Shown piece after piece: positions 1-7,767 of a DNA stretch of 64,000 bases. Every line of letters begins with the position of its first letter. The first letter of the stretch is position 1. The notes below the pieces were generated by a model. The model was not told the DNA's origin. It saw only the letters and a program-made list of their open reading frames with translations, and searched no databases. The stretch spans positions 24,248 through 88,247 of the forward strand of contig JANXVH010000101.1 in the NCBI GenBank assembly GCA_025351765.1. The letters are read 5' to 3'. Origin of the DNA: Pedobacter sp. GTDB lineage: Bacteria > Bacteroidota > Bacteroidia > Sphingobacteriales > Sphingobacteriaceae. The position numbers and the translations under genes were made by a program.

Positions 1-873
1 TGGCTGACCAGATTCTCCCCATCCTAATTTAGAAGGGATAACTAAAGTGATTTTTCCACCTTTACCAATTAATTGATAACCTTCATCAAATCCTGGAATT
101 GCAGCACCAATACTAAAAGGTCTTGGGCCATATTTAGCCATAGGATTAATAACTTTCGCCTCTTCGGCAACTTTCTTCACACTAGTATCAAAAATATGAT
201 AAGTGCCATCAGCTTTCTTAGTAGCAAGATGACCAGTATAGTTGATCATTACTGTATCGCCCACAACTGGTTTCGATCCAGTACCAGGGTTAGAGATCAC
301 ATACTGCAAGCCAGAAGCGGTAGTTTGCGTTTTAAGTTTATTGTCTGCAATATAAGTGTTGATCTTACCTGCTTCAGCAGCCTTAAATTTAGCCTGTGCA
401 GCAACAAAATCTTTTTGGAAAAACTCCTGAGCTCTTTTTTGAAATGACGCTTGATCTTCTCCTGGATTCTTCTTAAATACTTTTTCAACCTTTACAGTAA
501 ACACCAAATAAGTATCTTTTGCGTTTGCTGGTGGTTTAGGCTGGCCACGTTTAGCCATAGTATCAAGGTTCAATTTGAAAGTTGCACTATCACCTTCTCC
601 GAACAATGTTAACACATCATTCATATCACCACCATAAACTTTTTTCGCAACAGGGAATGTCTGAGGCGACTCGATATCATAAGTACTGAATATTACAGAA
701 TCTCTCTCGTTCTTTTGAACAAAGTTCAACTTAACAAGATCACCCTCTTTAATCTTTTCCTTTCCCGCGTCTTTGTGGATTTGGTACATTAGGCCTCCAT
801 CAGCCTTTTTGTAGTTGTTACAAGCAGCTAATCCAAGTGTAGCTGCGAAAAGAATCACTATGCTTTTCTTCAT
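1..873 (-). CDS. FKBP-type peptidyl-prolyl isomerase lipoprotein (3' end cut by window edge)
   Basis: The frame starts at an ATG at 873 on the minus strand and stays open to base 1, so the C-terminus is missing. It begins MKKSIVILFAATLGLAAC, a type II signal peptide with a lipobox cysteine at residue 18, so the protein should be a lipid-anchored envelope protein. The first ~130 residues look like a degenerate FKBP-like module. The last ~100 residues carry recognisable FKBP signatures (SGLQYVISNPGTG, VMINYTGHL, IPGFDEGYQLIGKGGKITLVIPS compared in parts). FKBPs catalyse cis-trans isomerisation of prolyl bonds and here probably help fold exported proteins. It follows nrnA on the same strand after about 60 bp and may be cotranscribed. 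Flavobacterial GldI is a similar lipoprotein, but I cannot assign that name. Confidence 0.88.
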   Translation of the reverse strand, partial: MKKSIVILFAATLGLAACNNYKKADGGLMYQIHKDAGKEKIKEGDLVKLNFVQKNERDSVIFSTYDIESPQTFPVAKKVYGGDMNDVLTLFGEGDSATFKLNLDTMAKRGQPKPPANAKDTYLVFTVKVEKVFKKNPGEDQASFQKRAQEFFQKDFVAAQAKFKAAEAGKINTYIADNKLKTQTTASGLQYVISNPGTGSKPVVGDTVMINYTGHLATKKADGTYHIFDTSVKKVAEEAKVINPMAKYGPRPFSIGAAIPGFDEGYQLIGKGGKITLVIPSKLGWGESGQP

Positions 874-934
874 TTTTGGTTTTTAATTATTTTTATTTGT
901 TTATATATTTTGTTGTCGCCCTTGCATGATTTTT

Positions 935-1945
935 TTACTGCAAAAGCTGTGTTTTGTATTCTTTCAATATTTCTTTAAACTCCTGAACTGTAGATGAGAG
1001 ATCCTTAACAGACGCACCCCCTGCAGCATTCCTGTGTCCACCGCCATTGAAATATTTTTTACAGATCTCATTGGCCGGAAAATCACCGGTGGAGCGCAAA
1101 GATAATTTAACTTTATCAGTTCTTTCAATAATAAATGCAGCAAGTCTTATCCCATTTATTGACAAGGCATAATTCACAATACCCTCAGTATCACCAGTTA
1201 TAATCTTGTAATCGTTCAGTTCTTGTCTGGTAACCGTAATAATTGCCGTATTATATTCTCTTAATATCTCCAGTTTATTACTAATACAATGCCCTAAAAA
1301 ACGTAAACGGTTCTCGGTAGCATTATCGTATACCAGCTGATGAATTTTCCAGTGCTCTGCTCCGGCATCAATCAAATTGGCTGCAATTCTATAAACCGCA
1401 GAAGTAGCAGAAGGAAAGCGGAAAGATCCTGAATCTGTCATGATCCCGGTATATAAACAGGTTGCAATATCCTTATTCATCAGTTCACCATCGTTCAGCT
1501 CGTTTACAATAAACTCATAAACCAGTTGGGCAGCCGCACAGGCGTTGATACTCCAATGTCGGTAATCATCAAAATCTTCTGGCTCCAGGTGATGATCTAT
1601 CATTAATTTATAGGCACCTGATGCCCTTACCAGTTCTCCCAGCTCATTAATTCTGCTTAGGGTATTAAAGTCCAAGCAAAATATCAATGCGGCATTAGCT
1701 ACAAGCTCGGCCGCTTCGGCAGTTTTTTCTGTATAAATGATCACATCAGAGTTGTTGGGCAGCCAATGTAAAAAATATGGATAATCTGTAGGTGTAATCA
1801 CCGTAACATGATGCCCCAATTGTATCAGGTAAGCATATAAACCCAATGAGGAACCCATTGCGTCACCATCAGGTTTATGATGGGTAGTTATTACAATCTT
1901 CTGCGGGGTAGCCAGCAGCTCTTTTATTTCAGTGATAGACAACAT
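935..1945 (-). CDS. nrnA: DHH/DHHA1 family phosphoesterase, NrnA-like oligoribonuclease / pAp phosphatase
   Basis: This is a 336-residue DHH-superfamily phosphoesterase, the usual length for NrnA. NrnA degrades nano-RNAs and removes the 3' phosphate from pAp. Visible motifs are the metal-binding HHKPDGDAMGSSLG block near residue 22-35, the DHH motif (MIDHHLEPED) near residue 115, and the DHHA1 glycine-rich substrate loop GGGHRNAAGG near residue 302. All metal-binding Asp/His positions appear intact. A TAGCTTTG -7 box (1963-1956) ends 10 bp before the ATG, giving a very short leader. It is probably transcribed with the FKBP lipoprotein downstream and is divergent from ndk. Confidence 0.92.
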   Translation of the reverse strand: MLSITEIKELLATPQKIVITTHHKPDGDAMGSSLGLYAYLIQLGHHVTVITPTDYPYFLHWLPNNSDVIIYTEKTAEAAELVANAALIFCLDFNTLSRINELGELVRASGAYKLMIDHHLEPEDFDDYRHWSINACAAAQLVYEFIVNELNDGELMNKDIATCLYTGIMTDSGSFRFPSATSAVYRIAANLIDAGAEHWKIHQLVYDNATENRLRFLGHCISNKLEILREYNTAIITVTRQELNDYKIITGDTEGIVNYALSINGIRLAAFIIERTDKVKLSLRSTGDFPANEICKKYFNGGGHRNAAGGASVKDLSSTVQEFKEILKEYKTQLLQ

Positions 1946-1955
1946 ATTTCGGGCG

Positions 1956-1963
1956 CAAAGCTA
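1956..1963 (-). promoter_or_regulatory. -7 promoter element of nrnA
   Basis: TAGCTTTG on the minus strand fits the Bacteroidota -7 consensus TAnnTTTG and lies 10 bp upstream of the nrnA ATG. No convincing -33 TTTG was found. Confidence 0.55.
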
Positions 1964-2070
1964 ATGATTTAATGATAATTTGAAGCGTAATAAATTTGAC
2001 ACGCTGTAAAACAATTACCATCAAAAATACCTAACTAAATTTCAAGCTTTAATATTAAGAGTATTAAACG

Positions 2071-2078
2071 TAAATTTG
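2071..2078 (+). promoter_or_regulatory. -7 promoter element of ndk
   Basis: TAAATTTG matches TAnnTTTG exactly, 18 bp before the ndk start. This would leave a short A-rich leader. Confidence 0.6.
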
Positions 2079-2096
2079 CAAAAAATTTAAAAAAAA

Positions 2097-2516
2097 ATGA
2101 CTACAAACAGAACATTTACAATGATTAAGCCAGATGGTGTTGCAAACGGACACATCGGTGCAATCATTAATGACATCACTTCCGCAGGTTTTAAAATCAT
2201 CGCATTAAAATACACTAAGCTAACTAGCGAAACCGCAGGTAAGTTTTACGAAATACATAAAGGTCGCCCTTTTTATAATGATCTGGTAAGCTTCATGTCG
2301 TCAGGCCCTATCGTTGCCGCTATTCTCGAAAAAGACAATGCAATTGAAGACTTTAGAGCACTAATTGGCGCAACTAATCCTGCTGATGCTGCAGAAGGTA
2401 CTATTCGTAAAAAATATGCTAAATCAATAGATGCAAATACAGTACACGGGTCAGACTCAAACGAAAATGCAGCTATAGAAGGTGATTTTTTCTTTTCAGC
2501 AGACGAAAGGTTTTAG
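2097..2516 (+). CDS. ndk: nucleoside-diphosphate kinase
   Basis: This 139-residue protein matches the length of bacterial NDP kinases, which transfer the gamma phosphate of ATP to nucleoside diphosphates through a phospho-histidine. It starts [13 protein letters not shown], the conserved first strand and KPDG loop. The active-site histidine is H117 within [12 protein letters not shown]. Cytosolic and normally a multimer. The stop is one base from the start of the following FKBP isomerase, so the two are likely cotranscribed. Confidence 0.97.
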   Translation: MTTNRTFTMIKPDGVANGHIGAIINDITSAGFKIIALKYTKLTSETAGKFYEIHKGRPFYNDLVSFMSSGPIVAAILEKDNAIEDFRALIGATNPADAAEGTIRKKYAKSIDANTVHGSDSNENAAIEGDFFFSADERF

Positions 2517-2517
2517 T

Positions 2518-3258
2518 ATGAAAAAGATCCTGATCACTCTTTTATTGCCACTTTGTGCTTCCACTATGTTTGCACAAACTGCTAAAAAAACAACGCTGAC
2601 AAGAAAGACCACCACTACCAAAACAGCTGGTACGGCCAGTTCAAAACCAATCATTTTTAAAAGCTCATTGGATTCTGCAAGTTATGCTTTTGGATTAGGT
2701 ATGGCCAGCAACATGAAAAGTGGCGGTATCAATGGCCTAAATTACGACATGCTTTTACAGGGATGTAAAGATGCTTTTGCAGGTAAAATGCCAGCAATAG
2801 ACAAGGCGAAATCTGAAGCGGCCATCAATAACTTTGTAAGTAATATTACCAAGCAAAAGTTTGCACCAACAATTGCTGCGGGCAAGGCCTTTCTGGAAAA
2901 CAACAAGAAACAGGCTGGTGTACAGGTTACAGCTAGCGGTATCCAGTATCAGGTAATTACAAAAGGTGTTGGAGCTACTCCTAAAGCTACAGATTCCGTT
3001 ACTGTACATTACAGGGGTACTTTGCTTAATGGTACTGAGTTCGATAGTTCTTATAAAAGGAACGAGCCAACTACTTTTCCACTAGATAGGGTAATACCAG
3101 GGTGGACAGAAGGTGTTCAGTTAATGCAACCGGGCGCTAAGTATAAATTCGTTATTCCTTATAAACTTGCCTATGGCGAGAGTGGTGCCGGACAAGACAT
3201 CCCTCCATTTAGCACCCTTATATTCGAAATAGAGTTGTTAAAGATAAACGGAAAGTAA
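2518..3258 (+). CDS. secreted FKBP-type peptidyl-prolyl isomerase (Mip/FkpA-like)
   Basis: The protein has 246 residues from the ATG at 2518. A frame-continuous start at 2482 would lie inside ndk and hide the signal peptide, so 2518 is preferred. It opens with MKKILITLLLPLCASTMFAQ, a Sec signal peptide with a type I cleavage site. Residues ~50-135 resemble the helical dimerisation domain of Mip/FkpA proteins. The C-terminal ~110 residues are an FKBP domain with VTVHYRGTLLNGTEFDSS, VIPGWTEGVQLM and IPYKLAYGE. Expected role: periplasmic prolyl isomerase and chaperone. It is the second FKBP gene within 3 kb, and this one is cotranscribed with ndk. Confidence 0.93.
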   Translation: MKKILITLLLPLCASTMFAQTAKKTTLTRKTTTTKTAGTASSKPIIFKSSLDSASYAFGLGMASNMKSGGINGLNYDMLLQGCKDAFAGKMPAIDKAKSEAAINNFVSNITKQKFAPTIAAGKAFLENNKKQAGVQVTASGIQYQVITKGVGATPKATDSVTVHYRGTLLNGTEFDSSYKRNEPTTFPLDRVIPGWTEGVQLMQPGAKYKFVIPYKLAYGESGAGQDIPPFSTLIFEIELLKINGK

Positions 3259-3310
3259 TTGATAAAACCTTTGTTATAGAACTTTGTTAATTAGTACAAA
3301 ACTAAATGAT

Positions 3311-3475
3311 ATGACTAAGAGATATTTTCCACTTGCCCTAATCGCCCTGCTTACCACAACCCTTTCAAGTTGTGAACTGGTTCAGGGGATTTTTAAAGCC
3401 GGAGTAGTAACAGGTGTAATTGTAGTAGTATTGGTAGTTGCCCTGATTATCTGGCTTGTTAGTAAAGTATTTTGA
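3311..3475 (+). CDS. small lipoprotein with one membrane segment
   Basis: The peptide is 54 residues from the ATG at 3311. It starts MTKRYFPLALIALLTTTLSSC, a lipoprotein signal with lipobox LSSC, followed by a short linker and a second strongly hydrophobic stretch (VVTGVIVVVLVVALIIWLV) that should span a membrane. Proteins of this design, a lipidated cysteine followed at once by a membrane helix, recur in Bacteroidota, but I know no established function. A leftward extension to 3284 would add a polar N-terminus in front of the signal peptide and is unlikely. Confidence 0.7.
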   Translation: MTKRYFPLALIALLTTTLSSCELVQGIFKAGVVTGVIVVVLVVALIIWLVSKVF

Positions 3476-3490
3476 TGGCAGATGCTAGTT

Positions 3491-3781
3491 TTAAAGGAAA
3501 ACTATATCTGTAATTACTTCAGTACCGGCTCGTTCATTAATTTTTTGGATGATGCCGGTTTTGACCATCAATAGCTCATTCTTAATCACAGAAGATTCCA
3601 GTCTGATAAAAAGCTTTTTCTGAAATACATAAACTTGGGTGGTTCTGTTCGCAACCGCCATTCCCATCAGTTCAGGCCAGAATGCCACAACAGCAGTTTC
3701 ATCGAACTTCCCTTTCAGCTTATATACCTTAAGCATCTTCCCAATCCCTTCCTTTAAGGTAATGTCATTCGGCTTACGCAT
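3491..3781 (-). CDS. DUF721 (DciA-like) protein
   Basis: This 96-residue protein has the DUF721 pattern: ITLKEGIGKMLKVYKLKGKFDE at the start, an AFWPELMGMAVANRT core, and KLFIRLESSVIKNELLMVKTGI. DUF721 includes DciA, the ancestral loader of the DnaB replicative helicase, and proteins of this family often sit beside recF or gyrB. Its start overlaps the end of recF by 8 bp on the same strand, a classic translational-coupling arrangement. A helicase-loading role is plausible from the family but is not shown by the sequence. Confidence 0.85.
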   Translation of the reverse strand: MRKPNDITLKEGIGKMLKVYKLKGKFDETAVVAFWPELMGMAVANRTTQVYVFQKKLFIRLESSVIKNELLMVKTGIIQKINERAGTEVITDIVFL

Positions 3782-4877
3782 GATGTATTGATCCGTTAGT
3801 TACCTCAAATAATGTTAGTGGTATTTTTATCTTGTTAAAGATACCCACTATCCGATCTTTTCCCGTGTCTGTTATAAAGATCTGACCAAAATCCTGATGA
3901 GACACCATCTCCATTAGTTTACTTACCCTGCTATCATCAAGCTTGTCAAAAATATCATCAAGCAGCAATAAGGGCTTAAAGCCTCTATACTTTTGCAGGT
4001 AAGCATATTGCGCCAATTTAAGAGCGATAACGAAGGACTTCTGCTGCCCTTGCGAACCAAATTTCTTAAGTGGCATATCTGCTATACTAAACACCAGCTC
4101 ATCCTTATGGATTCCCGTTGTGGTGCGTTCCAAAACTTTATCCCTCTCCATGGATTGCAGCAGCAAATGTTCAAAAGCAGTATCAATGAGCTGGCTCTGA
4201 TATTGCAAACTAACCAATTCGTTAGATGCGGTGATGAACTCGTAGTACTTATTAAACAAGGGTATAAAATCCATCATAAATTCCTGCCTTTTGGCAAAAA
4301 TTTTAATCCCAGAGGCCACCAGCTTATCGTTGTAAATTTCAAGTAATGAGGGATCATAACTTTTGGTAATGGAAATCTGCTTCAATAATGCATTACGGTT
4401 CAGCAAGTGCTTGTTATAAAGAATCAGCTCGTCCAAATAATGTGCATCAGTTTGCGAGATCACATTATCCATAAACCTACGGCGCTCCTCACTTCCTTCC
4501 ATAATTATAGCCGTATCGTAAGGTGAGATCATGACCAGCGGAAAAAGGCCGATGTGACTGGCCAGTTTATCGTATTCCTTTTTGTTTCTCTTAAACTGCT
4601 TTTTCTGATTGCGTTTTACCCCGCAAGTAATCTTTTCATTTTTCTCCTGACGCTCAAAATCGCCTTGAATTAAAAAAAGATCCTCATTGGTTTTAATCTG
4701 CTGACTATCAATAGGATTAAAATACCCCTTACAAAGACATAAATAATGTATAGCATCCAGTAAATTAGTTTTACCAGCACCATTATTACCTACAAATGCA
4801 TTTACAGTTTTAGAAAAACTAACGCTTGCATCAGAATAGTTCTTAAAATTTAGGAGTGTAATGTTCTTTAACCACAT
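3774..4877 (-). CDS. recF: DNA replication and repair protein RecF
   Basis: RecF is an SMC-like ATPase that binds gapped DNA and, with RecO and RecR, helps load RecA. At 367 residues the length is normal. Visible motifs are the Walker A GNNGAGKTN (residues 30-38), the ABC signature region FGSQGQQKS near residue 273, and Walker B LLLLDDIFDKLD near residue 305. The DUF721 gene follows with an 8-bp overlap. recO is elsewhere in the window (56445-57170). Confidence 0.97.
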   Translation of the reverse strand: MWLKNITLLNFKNYSDASVSFSKTVNAFVGNNGAGKTNLLDAIHYLCLCKGYFNPIDSQQIKTNEDLFLIQGDFERQEKNEKITCGVKRNQKKQFKRNKKEYDKLASHIGLFPLVMISPYDTAIIMEGSEERRRFMDNVISQTDAHYLDELILYNKHLLNRNALLKQISITKSYDPSLLEIYNDKLVASGIKIFAKRQEFMMDFIPLFNKYYEFITASNELVSLQYQSQLIDTAFEHLLLQSMERDKVLERTTTGIHKDELVFSIADMPLKKFGSQGQQKSFVIALKLAQYAYLQKYRGFKPLLLLDDIFDKLDDSRVSKLMEMVSHQDFGQIFITDTGKDRIVGIFNKIKIPLTLFEVTNGSIHHA

Positions 4878-4959
4878 AAATATTCTAAGTCAAAGTTACC
4901 GTTTACCATTGTCAATTAACATGGCTGTTAATATGTTTTATTAAATACTTAAAAAAGAG

Positions 4960-4990
4960 GTTGATACTTTGATGTAAAAATGTATTTTTG
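4960..4990 (+). promoter_or_regulatory. promoter of the TPR protein gene
   Basis: GTTG at 4960-4963 and TATTTTTG at 4983-4990 are separated by 19 bp, the usual Bacteroidota -33/-7 spacing. The -7 box lies 24 bp before the ATG at 5015 and overlaps a possible TTG at 4988, which excludes that earlier start. Confidence 0.6.
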
Positions 4991-5014
4991 CAATCCTTAA
5001 TTTTTTTAAATCAA

Positions 5015-5683
5015 ATGTTAGATACAGAAAAAGAAATAGCCCCGCCGGTAAGAAAGGGCTCATTTTTACAAGAAAATACTAAAAGTCTATTGTTTATCGT
5101 AGGTGCTGTTGTATTGCTTATAGGCATATATATATGGTACCAAAATGTATATTTAAAAGGCAGGACTGAAGAGGCATCTGCTAAAATGTACAAAGCAGAG
5201 CATTTTATAGGGGCAGATTCATTGTCAAATAAAGCCTTAAAAGGCGAAGGCGGCTTCCCGGGTTTAGAAACCATTGCAGACGAATATGCAAACACCAAAT
5301 CTGCAAACCTGGCTAACCTTTATCTAGGAGGCATTTATTTGCGCAAAGGCGAATACCAAAAAGCAGTAGTATCTCTAGGCAAATATTCTGAAACCGGCAG
5401 CGCAGTTATTGACCCGCTTGCTTTAGGTTTATTAGGTGATGCTTACAGCGAATTGAAAGACTATAAACAAGCTGCAACTTATTATAAAAAAGCAGCTGAT
5501 AAAGGCAACAATAAGTTTACTTCTCCAATGTTCTTAAAAAAACTTGGTCTGGTTAATGAAACCCTGAAAAACTATAAAGACGCTCAAGATGCGTATACTA
5601 AAATCAAAACCCAATATCCTGAAAGTCAGGAAGCGGTATCGATTGACGAATATATTGGCCGTGCCGAAGCTCAGGTTAAGTAG
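5015..5683 (+). CDS. membrane-anchored tetratricopeptide repeat protein
   Basis: The protein has 222 residues from the ATG at 5015. A short cytosolic N-terminus is followed by one membrane helix (LLFIVGAVVLLIGIYIWY, residues ~24-41). The rest is extracytoplasmic helical repeats with TPR spacing, such as ANLYLGGIYLRKGEYQKAVVSL, ALGLLGDAYSELKDYKQAA and LKKLGLVNETLKNYKDAQ compared in parts. This architecture resembles the YfgM-type ancillary Sec translocon subunit and related TPR scaffolds, but the assignment to YfgM is only by shape. A strong hairpin terminator follows directly, so the gene is a single unit separate from ribH. Confidence 0.8.
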   Translation: MLDTEKEIAPPVRKGSFLQENTKSLLFIVGAVVLLIGIYIWYQNVYLKGRTEEASAKMYKAEHFIGADSLSNKALKGEGGFPGLETIADEYANTKSANLANLYLGGIYLRKGEYQKAVVSLGKYSETGSAVIDPLALGLLGDAYSELKDYKQAATYYKKAADKGNNKFTSPMFLKKLGLVNETLKNYKDAQDAYTKIKTQYPESQEAVSIDEYIGRAEAQVK

Positions 5684-5703
5684 TTTCAAAAAGACATTTT
5701 TAC

Positions 5704-5734
5704 AAAAGGTTAGCTGTTAAGCTAGCCTTTTTTT
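5704..5734 (+). terminator. intrinsic terminator after the TPR gene
   Basis: GGTTAGC (5708-5714), loop TGTTAA, GCTAGCC (5721-5727) form a 7-bp stem with one G-T pair, flanked by AAAA upstream and a run of seven T downstream. Confidence 0.85.
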
Positions 5735-5746
5735 ATATCCAACTAG

Positions 5747-5754
5747 TATCTTTG
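5747..5754 (+). promoter_or_regulatory. -7 promoter element of ribH, 4 bp from the start codon
   Basis: TATCTTTG fits TAnnTTTG exactly and only four bases separate it from the ribH ATG at 5759, so transcription should start at or very near the start codon. It lies downstream of the terminator at 5704-5734, which supports it being the real ribH promoter. Confidence 0.65.
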
Positions 5755-5758
5755 CAGT

Positions 5759-6250
5759 ATGGCAACACAATTAAAAAACCTATCTGATTTTTCTCATACT
5801 ACCATCCCTAATGGTGCAGATTATAAAATAGCAATAGCGGTAGCAGAATGGAATGCCGAAATAACAGGTGCTTTGTACAAAGGTGCTTTTGATACGCTAA
5901 TTAAACATGGCGTTAGCGAAGATAAAATCATCTCCATAGCTGTACCTGGTAGCTTTGAATTAACTAGCGCTGCAGATCTATTACTTAAAAAACATCTAGA
6001 TCTGGATGCAGTTATATGCCTCGGTTGTGTAATACAGGGTGATACTAAGCACTTTGATTTTATTTGTGATGCCGTGGCCAACGGTGTTACCAATGTAAGT
6101 GTTAAGCACAGTAAACCGGTAATATTTGGTGTACTGACTACCAACGATCAGCAACAGGCAATAGACAGAGCCGGCGGAAAGCTTGGGAATAAAGGAGATG
6201 AAGCCGCAATTACTGCCATAAAAATGGCGCATCTTGCCGCAACACTGTAA
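5759..6250 (+). CDS. ribH: 6,7-dimethyl-8-ribityllumazine synthase
   Basis: RibH condenses the ribityl-aminouracil intermediate with dihydroxybutanone phosphate to give lumazine, the penultimate step to riboflavin. At 163 residues the length is usual. Motifs include the substrate-binding region IAVAEWNAEIT, VPGSFELTSAA, the CLGCVIQGDTKHFDFICDA segment, and PVIFGVLTTNDQQQAIDRAGG, all typical of the family. The protein assembles into icosahedral or pentameric shells. No other riboflavin gene lies next to it. The promoter lies 4 bp upstream of the start. Confidence 0.97.
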   Translation: MATQLKNLSDFSHTTIPNGADYKIAIAVAEWNAEITGALYKGAFDTLIKHGVSEDKIISIAVPGSFELTSAADLLLKKHLDLDAVICLGCVIQGDTKHFDFICDAVANGVTNVSVKHSKPVIFGVLTTNDQQQAIDRAGGKLGNKGDEAAITAIKMAHLAATL

Positions 6251-6316
6251 CAATGCTTTGAATGTTTAGGCAAAAGACGTAGCTTAGTAAAAGAATCCAT
6301 TATAATCTAAAATTAG

Positions 6317-6439
6317 ATGAAAAAAGTTGCTGTGTTATTGATTGGCGTATTTTTTGCAATTACTTTGTTAGAAGCGTGTTCCAGTCGTCTTTGCCCTGCT
6401 TACAGTTCGTACCCGGAAGGCAAAAGAAGACGTGGGTAA
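6317..6439 (+). CDS. 40-residue lipoprotein of unknown function
   Basis: A short frame, ATG to TAA, encodes 40 residues. It begins MKKVAVLLIGVFFAITLLEAC, a clear lipoprotein signal peptide with a lipobox cysteine at residue 21. The mature part is only about 20 residues, S-S-R-L-C-P-A-Y then a basic tail ending KRRRG. It holds one additional cysteine. The region between ribH and ytxJ holds no other gene. I recognise the style (short lipidated peptide with a CP motif and a basic end) as recurrent in Bacteroidota, but no function is known to me. Confidence 0.65.
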   Translation: MKKVAVLLIGVFFAITLLEACSSRLCPAYSSYPEGKRRRG

Positions 6440-6464
6440 TTATTAATAAAAGAAAGGATTACAG

Positions 6465-6806
6465 ATGCAGTGGAAATACATTACCGATCTAGCTCAGATC
6501 GATGAAATTAAAAATCAAACCGGCTATAGCTTAATCTTCAAACACAGCACGCGTTGCGCTGTTAGCATGATGGCTAAAAGACGTTTCGAAATGGATTGGG
6601 AAGCTATTCCTACAGATACCAATTTATATTTTCTTGACTTGATTGCTTACCGACCAATATCAGCTCAAATTGCCGAAACATTTCAGGTACACCATGAGTC
6701 TCCACAAATTCTTCTTATTAAAGATGGAGCGTGTATGCTTGATGCTTCGCACAGCGATATATCAGCAGAAGAAGTTGCAGAAGTGATCGCCAGTCAAACG
6801 GTTTAA
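6465..6806 (+). CDS. ytxJ: bacillithiol system redox-active protein YtxJ (monothiol bacilliredoxin)
   Basis: This 113-residue thioredoxin-fold protein carries the YtxJ (DUF2847) motif FKHSTRCAVSMMAKR, with the single active-site cysteine C31 in TRC. YtxJ is thought to reduce mixed disulfides between proteins and bacillithiol. The second half keeps the thioredoxin-like strand and cis-Pro region HHESPQILLIKDG. An AAAGGA sequence lies a few bases before the ATG. The presence of bshA at 22137-23276 in this same window supports bacillithiol use by the organism. Confidence 0.9.
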   Translation: MQWKYITDLAQIDEIKNQTGYSLIFKHSTRCAVSMMAKRRFEMDWEAIPTDTNLYFLDLIAYRPISAQIAETFQVHHESPQILLIKDGACMLDASHSDISAEEVAEVIASQTV

Positions 6807-6867
6807 CGCCCGCAAGTTAATTGCCCAAATTTCTTTTTTACTGATTAGCAAAGGTCATCAAATTCTG

Positions 6868-6927
6868 TACATTTGCGCCGATATGTACCAATACATATCT
6901 GTACAGATATTAAAATTAGCGCATTAA
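6868..6927 (+). other. -7 box followed by a possible 14-codon leader peptide
   Basis: TACATTTG (6868-6875) fits the -7 consensus. Seven bases later an ATG at 6883 opens a 14-codon frame ending at TAA 6925-6927, in a different frame from the membrane protein that follows. It could be a leader peptide, or the original start of that gene now out of frame. Confidence 0.35.
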
Positions 6928-7652
6928 ACTTCGAGGAATTAAATATAGAGGCTTCTTACAAAAAGCAGCTTGGACTTGCCTTATTTTTTCCACTCTTTAC
7001 CCTGGTAGCTTTAGGTATTGACTCTGTTTACTTCACAGATGCCTATTTTGACGGCAGACAAATTACAAACCTTTTAGTAGTAATCTATTTTCTGTTGATG
7101 TACGCCGCATCAGGCAGCCATCTGCGCAAGTTAATGTTTGTGATGGTGTTTCTTTCTTACATTGGGGAGCTCCTATTTTGCTCCCTGTTGGGCATGTACA
7201 CTTACCGTACACCCTATATTCCATTATATGTTCCATTTGGCCACGGCATTGTATACGCATCTGGTTATATTATAGCAAAAACTACCCTTGCATCACATCT
7301 AGATAACAAACTCCGCATATTCTTTGCTATCGCTTTCACTATTCTGTTTCTATCCGCGGGCTTTTTTCTTGGAGATATACTTACCCTTATATTGGGCGTT
7401 CTATTTTTCCTGCTCCTCTACAGAAAACGCTGGGACAACATGTATTACTTTATCGCTCTTTGTGTTATAATTATTGAACTTATTGGAACCTATTTTAAAT
7501 GCTGGGGTTGGGCGCACAAAATATTTGGACATATACCAGCCTCAAACCCGCCAATGGGCGCTGTATTTTTATATGCCGGTGGCGATGTGTTGCTGGCAAA
7601 AATTGTAGCCCTATGGAATAAACGAAGGCCAGCTATTTCTTTTATCCGTTAA
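6873..7652 (+). CDS. multi-pass membrane protein of unknown function; start codon unresolved
   Basis: The open frame runs from 6873 (a TTG that lies inside a -7 promoter box and so is a poor start) to 7652, with no in-frame ATG until well inside the membrane region. A GAGGAA ribosome-binding-like sequence at 6933-6938 stands 6 bp before an ATA codon at 6945; starting there gives a natural N-terminus before the first membrane segment. The protein has about seven hydrophobic segments, with a conserved-looking polar patch at FGHGIVYASGYIIAKT and another at HIPASNPPMGAVFLYAGGDV. I do not recognise the family. It is followed by the DUF885 lipoprotein gene. Confidence 0.7.
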   Translation: MRRYVPIHICTDIKISALNFEELNIEASYKKQLGLALFFPLFTLVALGIDSVYFTDAYFDGRQITNLLVVIYFLLMYAASGSHLRKLMFVMVFLSYIGELLFCSLLGMYTYRTPYIPLYVPFGHGIVYASGYIIAKTTLASHLDNKLRIFFAIAFTILFLSAGFFLGDILTLILGVLFFLLLYRKRWDNMYYFIALCVIIIELIGTYFKCWGWAHKIFGHIPASNPPMGAVFLYAGGDVLLAKIVALWNKRRPAISFIR

Positions 7653-7767
7653 ATATAATTAGCTTTAAAACACAAACTTATAGGGATAATGCCATCTTGA
7701 TTTTTAAACCCAACCTCTTGGACAAATCATGATAGTCATCTCCTTCATAAAAACGAATCATAAAAAG

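Noticed and set aside
1..3258. GldI identity for the two FKBP proteins
   Set aside because: The FKBP fold is clear, but no gliding (gld) gene is nearby and the motif alone does not separate GldI from other FKBPs.
3993..4346. Plus-strand frame inside recF
   Set aside because: It is opposite the conserved recF coding region and its product shows no domain.
4988..5014. TTG start at 4988 for the TPR gene
   Set aside because: It lies inside the TATTTTTG promoter box; ATG 5015 precedes the membrane helix properly.
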